From: Phytohabitans rumicis
GTDB taxonomy: Bacteria > Actinomycetota > Actinomycetes > Mycobacteriales > Micromonosporaceae
Length of the DNA: 64,000 nt
Assembly: GCF_011764445.1 (NCBI RefSeq)
Contig: NZ_BLPG01000001.1
Span: 7,271,001-7,335,000 of the forward strand
Direction of reading: 5' to 3'
Of this stretch, positions 63,201 to 64,000 are shown one piece after another. Position 1 is the first letter of the stretch. Every line of letters begins with the position of its first letter. The notes under the pieces are model-generated. The model was not told where the DNA came from and made no database searches. It was given only the letters and a program-made list of their open reading frames with translations. Both the position numbers and the translations under genes were made by a program.

Positions 63201-64000
63201 ATGGCGTACGTGGCAAGCCCGAAACGATACGACGACATGGTCTACCGGCGCAGCGGCCGCAGCGGGTTGAAGCTGCCCGCGATCTCCCTGGGACTGTGGC
63301 ACAACTTCGGCCACGACCGCCCCGCCGAGCGCCAGCGCGAGATCGTGCGGCGCGCGTTCGACCTCGGCGTGACCCACTTCGACCTGGCCAACAACTACGG
63401 CCCGCCGTATGGCGCGGCTGAGGAGAACTTCGGCCGGATACTGGCCGCGGACCTGAAGCCGTACCGCGACGAGCTGGTCATCGCGACGAAGGCCGGCTAC
63501 GACATGTGGCCCGGCCCGTACGGTGACTGGGGTTCGCGCAAATACCTGACCGCGTCGCTGGACCAGTCGCTGCGGCGGATGGGCCTGGACTACGTCGACG
63601 TCTTCTACTCGCACCGCTTCGACCCGGACACGCCGATCGAGGAGACGATGGGCGCGCTGGACGCGGCCGTGCGCGCGGGCAAGGCGCTGTACGCCGGCAT
63701 CTCGTCGTACACGTCGGCGCAGACGCGCCGGGCCGCGGCGATCCTGAGGGACCTGGGCACGCCGCTGCTGATCCACCAGCCGTCGTACTCGATGTTCAAT
63801 CGCTGGACCGAACGCGACCAGCTGCTGGACACGCTGGCCGACGTCGGCGCGGGCTGCATCGCGTTCTCGCCGCTGGCGCAGGGCCTGCTCACCGACCGCT
63901 ACCTCAACGGGGTGCCGGACGACTCGCGCATGCGCAGCAGCCGGTTCCTCGACGAGGACGCGCTGACCCTGGGCAAGCGGGTGAAGGTCGAGGGGCTCAA
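63201..64000 (+). CDS. Aldo-keto reductase (YghZ/MgrA-like), runs off the window
   Basis: ATG 63201 is 5 bp after the GH42 stop. The first 266 residues are inside. MVYRRSGRSGLKLPAISLGL is the AKR start; the catalytic tetrad is seen in FDLANNYGPP (Asp and Tyr), ATKAGYD (Lys) and FYSHRFDP (His). The group reduces glyceraldehyde phosphate and related aldehydes with NADPH. Its place in the hydrolase operon suggests a role in pentose or galactose metabolism, or in removing reactive aldehydes. Confidence 0.82.
   Translation, partial: MAYVASPKRYDDMVYRRSGRSGLKLPAISLGLWHNFGHDRPAERQREIVRRAFDLGVTHFDLANNYGPPYGAAEENFGRILAADLKPYRDELVIATKAGYDMWPGPYGDWGSRKYLTASLDQSLRRMGLDYVDVFYSHRFDPDTPIEETMGALDAAVRAGKALYAGISSYTSAQTRRAAAILRDLGTPLLIHQPSYSMFNRWTERDQLLDTLADVGAGCIAFSPLAQGLLTDRYLNGVPDDSRMRSSRFLDEDALTLGKRVKVEGL

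Overview
The window is high-GC DNA from a filamentous actinomycete. Twin-arginine-like lipoprotein signals, CBM2 and ricin-type secreted glycoside hydrolases, ECF41-type sigma factor, BREX-2-type PglZ remnant and IS1380/IS630 elements all fit. A Micromonosporaceae-like host is a reasonable guess, but no ribosomal or housekeeping marker is present to settle it.

Left part (1-30 kb) is an accessory region made of mobile DNA, decayed defence genes and orphan hypotheticals. It opens with the tail of a TPR protein and a pair of overlapping DUF262 genes (GmrSD-like). Next come an IS3-like relic, a Crp/Fnr regulator, a frameshifted and an intact DUF4365 protein, and a BREX-2 PglZ-like fragment. A block of unrecognised soluble and membrane genes (11.9-13.9 kb) follows. 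After it lie the 3' half of a tRNA-Lys with a terminator, an XRE regulator, a secreted SH3-like protein and an IS1380 transposase. Then come a damaged HNH nuclease, the C-terminal part of a serine recombinase, a three-repeat CRISPR relic, a truncated APC permease and a complete IS630 element. The region closes with a zinc-ribbon integrase relic, a secreted trypsin-like protease, a frameshifted SigJ-type sigma factor, and an AbrB/tyrosine-recombinase pair.

Right part (30-50.5 kb and 56.3-64 kb) is a plant-cell-wall arabinan/arabinogalactan utilisation region. Two parallel modules have the order LacI regulator, ABC solute-binding lipoprotein, two ABC permeases, then glycoside hydrolases. Module 1 carries a GH93-type exo-arabinanase, a GH42 enzyme and a second, damaged GH93. 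Module 2 carries a second GH42 and an aldo-keto reductase that runs off the end. Between them, a third LacI paralogue is divergent from a third GH93 enzyme. A large CBM2-arabinofuranosidase-FN3-CBM2 protein lies further on. The three LacI paralogues share nearly the same helix-turn-helix, and each sits beside tandem copies of a 14-bp box close to TGACCGCGCGGTCA that overlaps the predicted -10 region. The working model is as follows. Secreted arabinofuranosidase and GH93 enzymes release short arabino-oligosaccharides, the ABC systems import them, GH42 and the reductase act on the products, and the LacI proteins repress until inducer binds.

Between the modules (45-56.3 kb) lie a MarR-regulated metallo-beta-lactamase-fold/SnoaL operon, a DsbA/azoreductase/HxlR stress-type group, and many gene fragments: LacI, TetR, AraC, phthalate-dioxygenase-reductase, FAH hydrolase, SDR, DoxX and NmrA pieces.

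At least eight otherwise well-conserved genes are interrupted by a single-base shift, often in a G or C run. Either the sequence has indel errors or the region is decaying; raw reads would decide.
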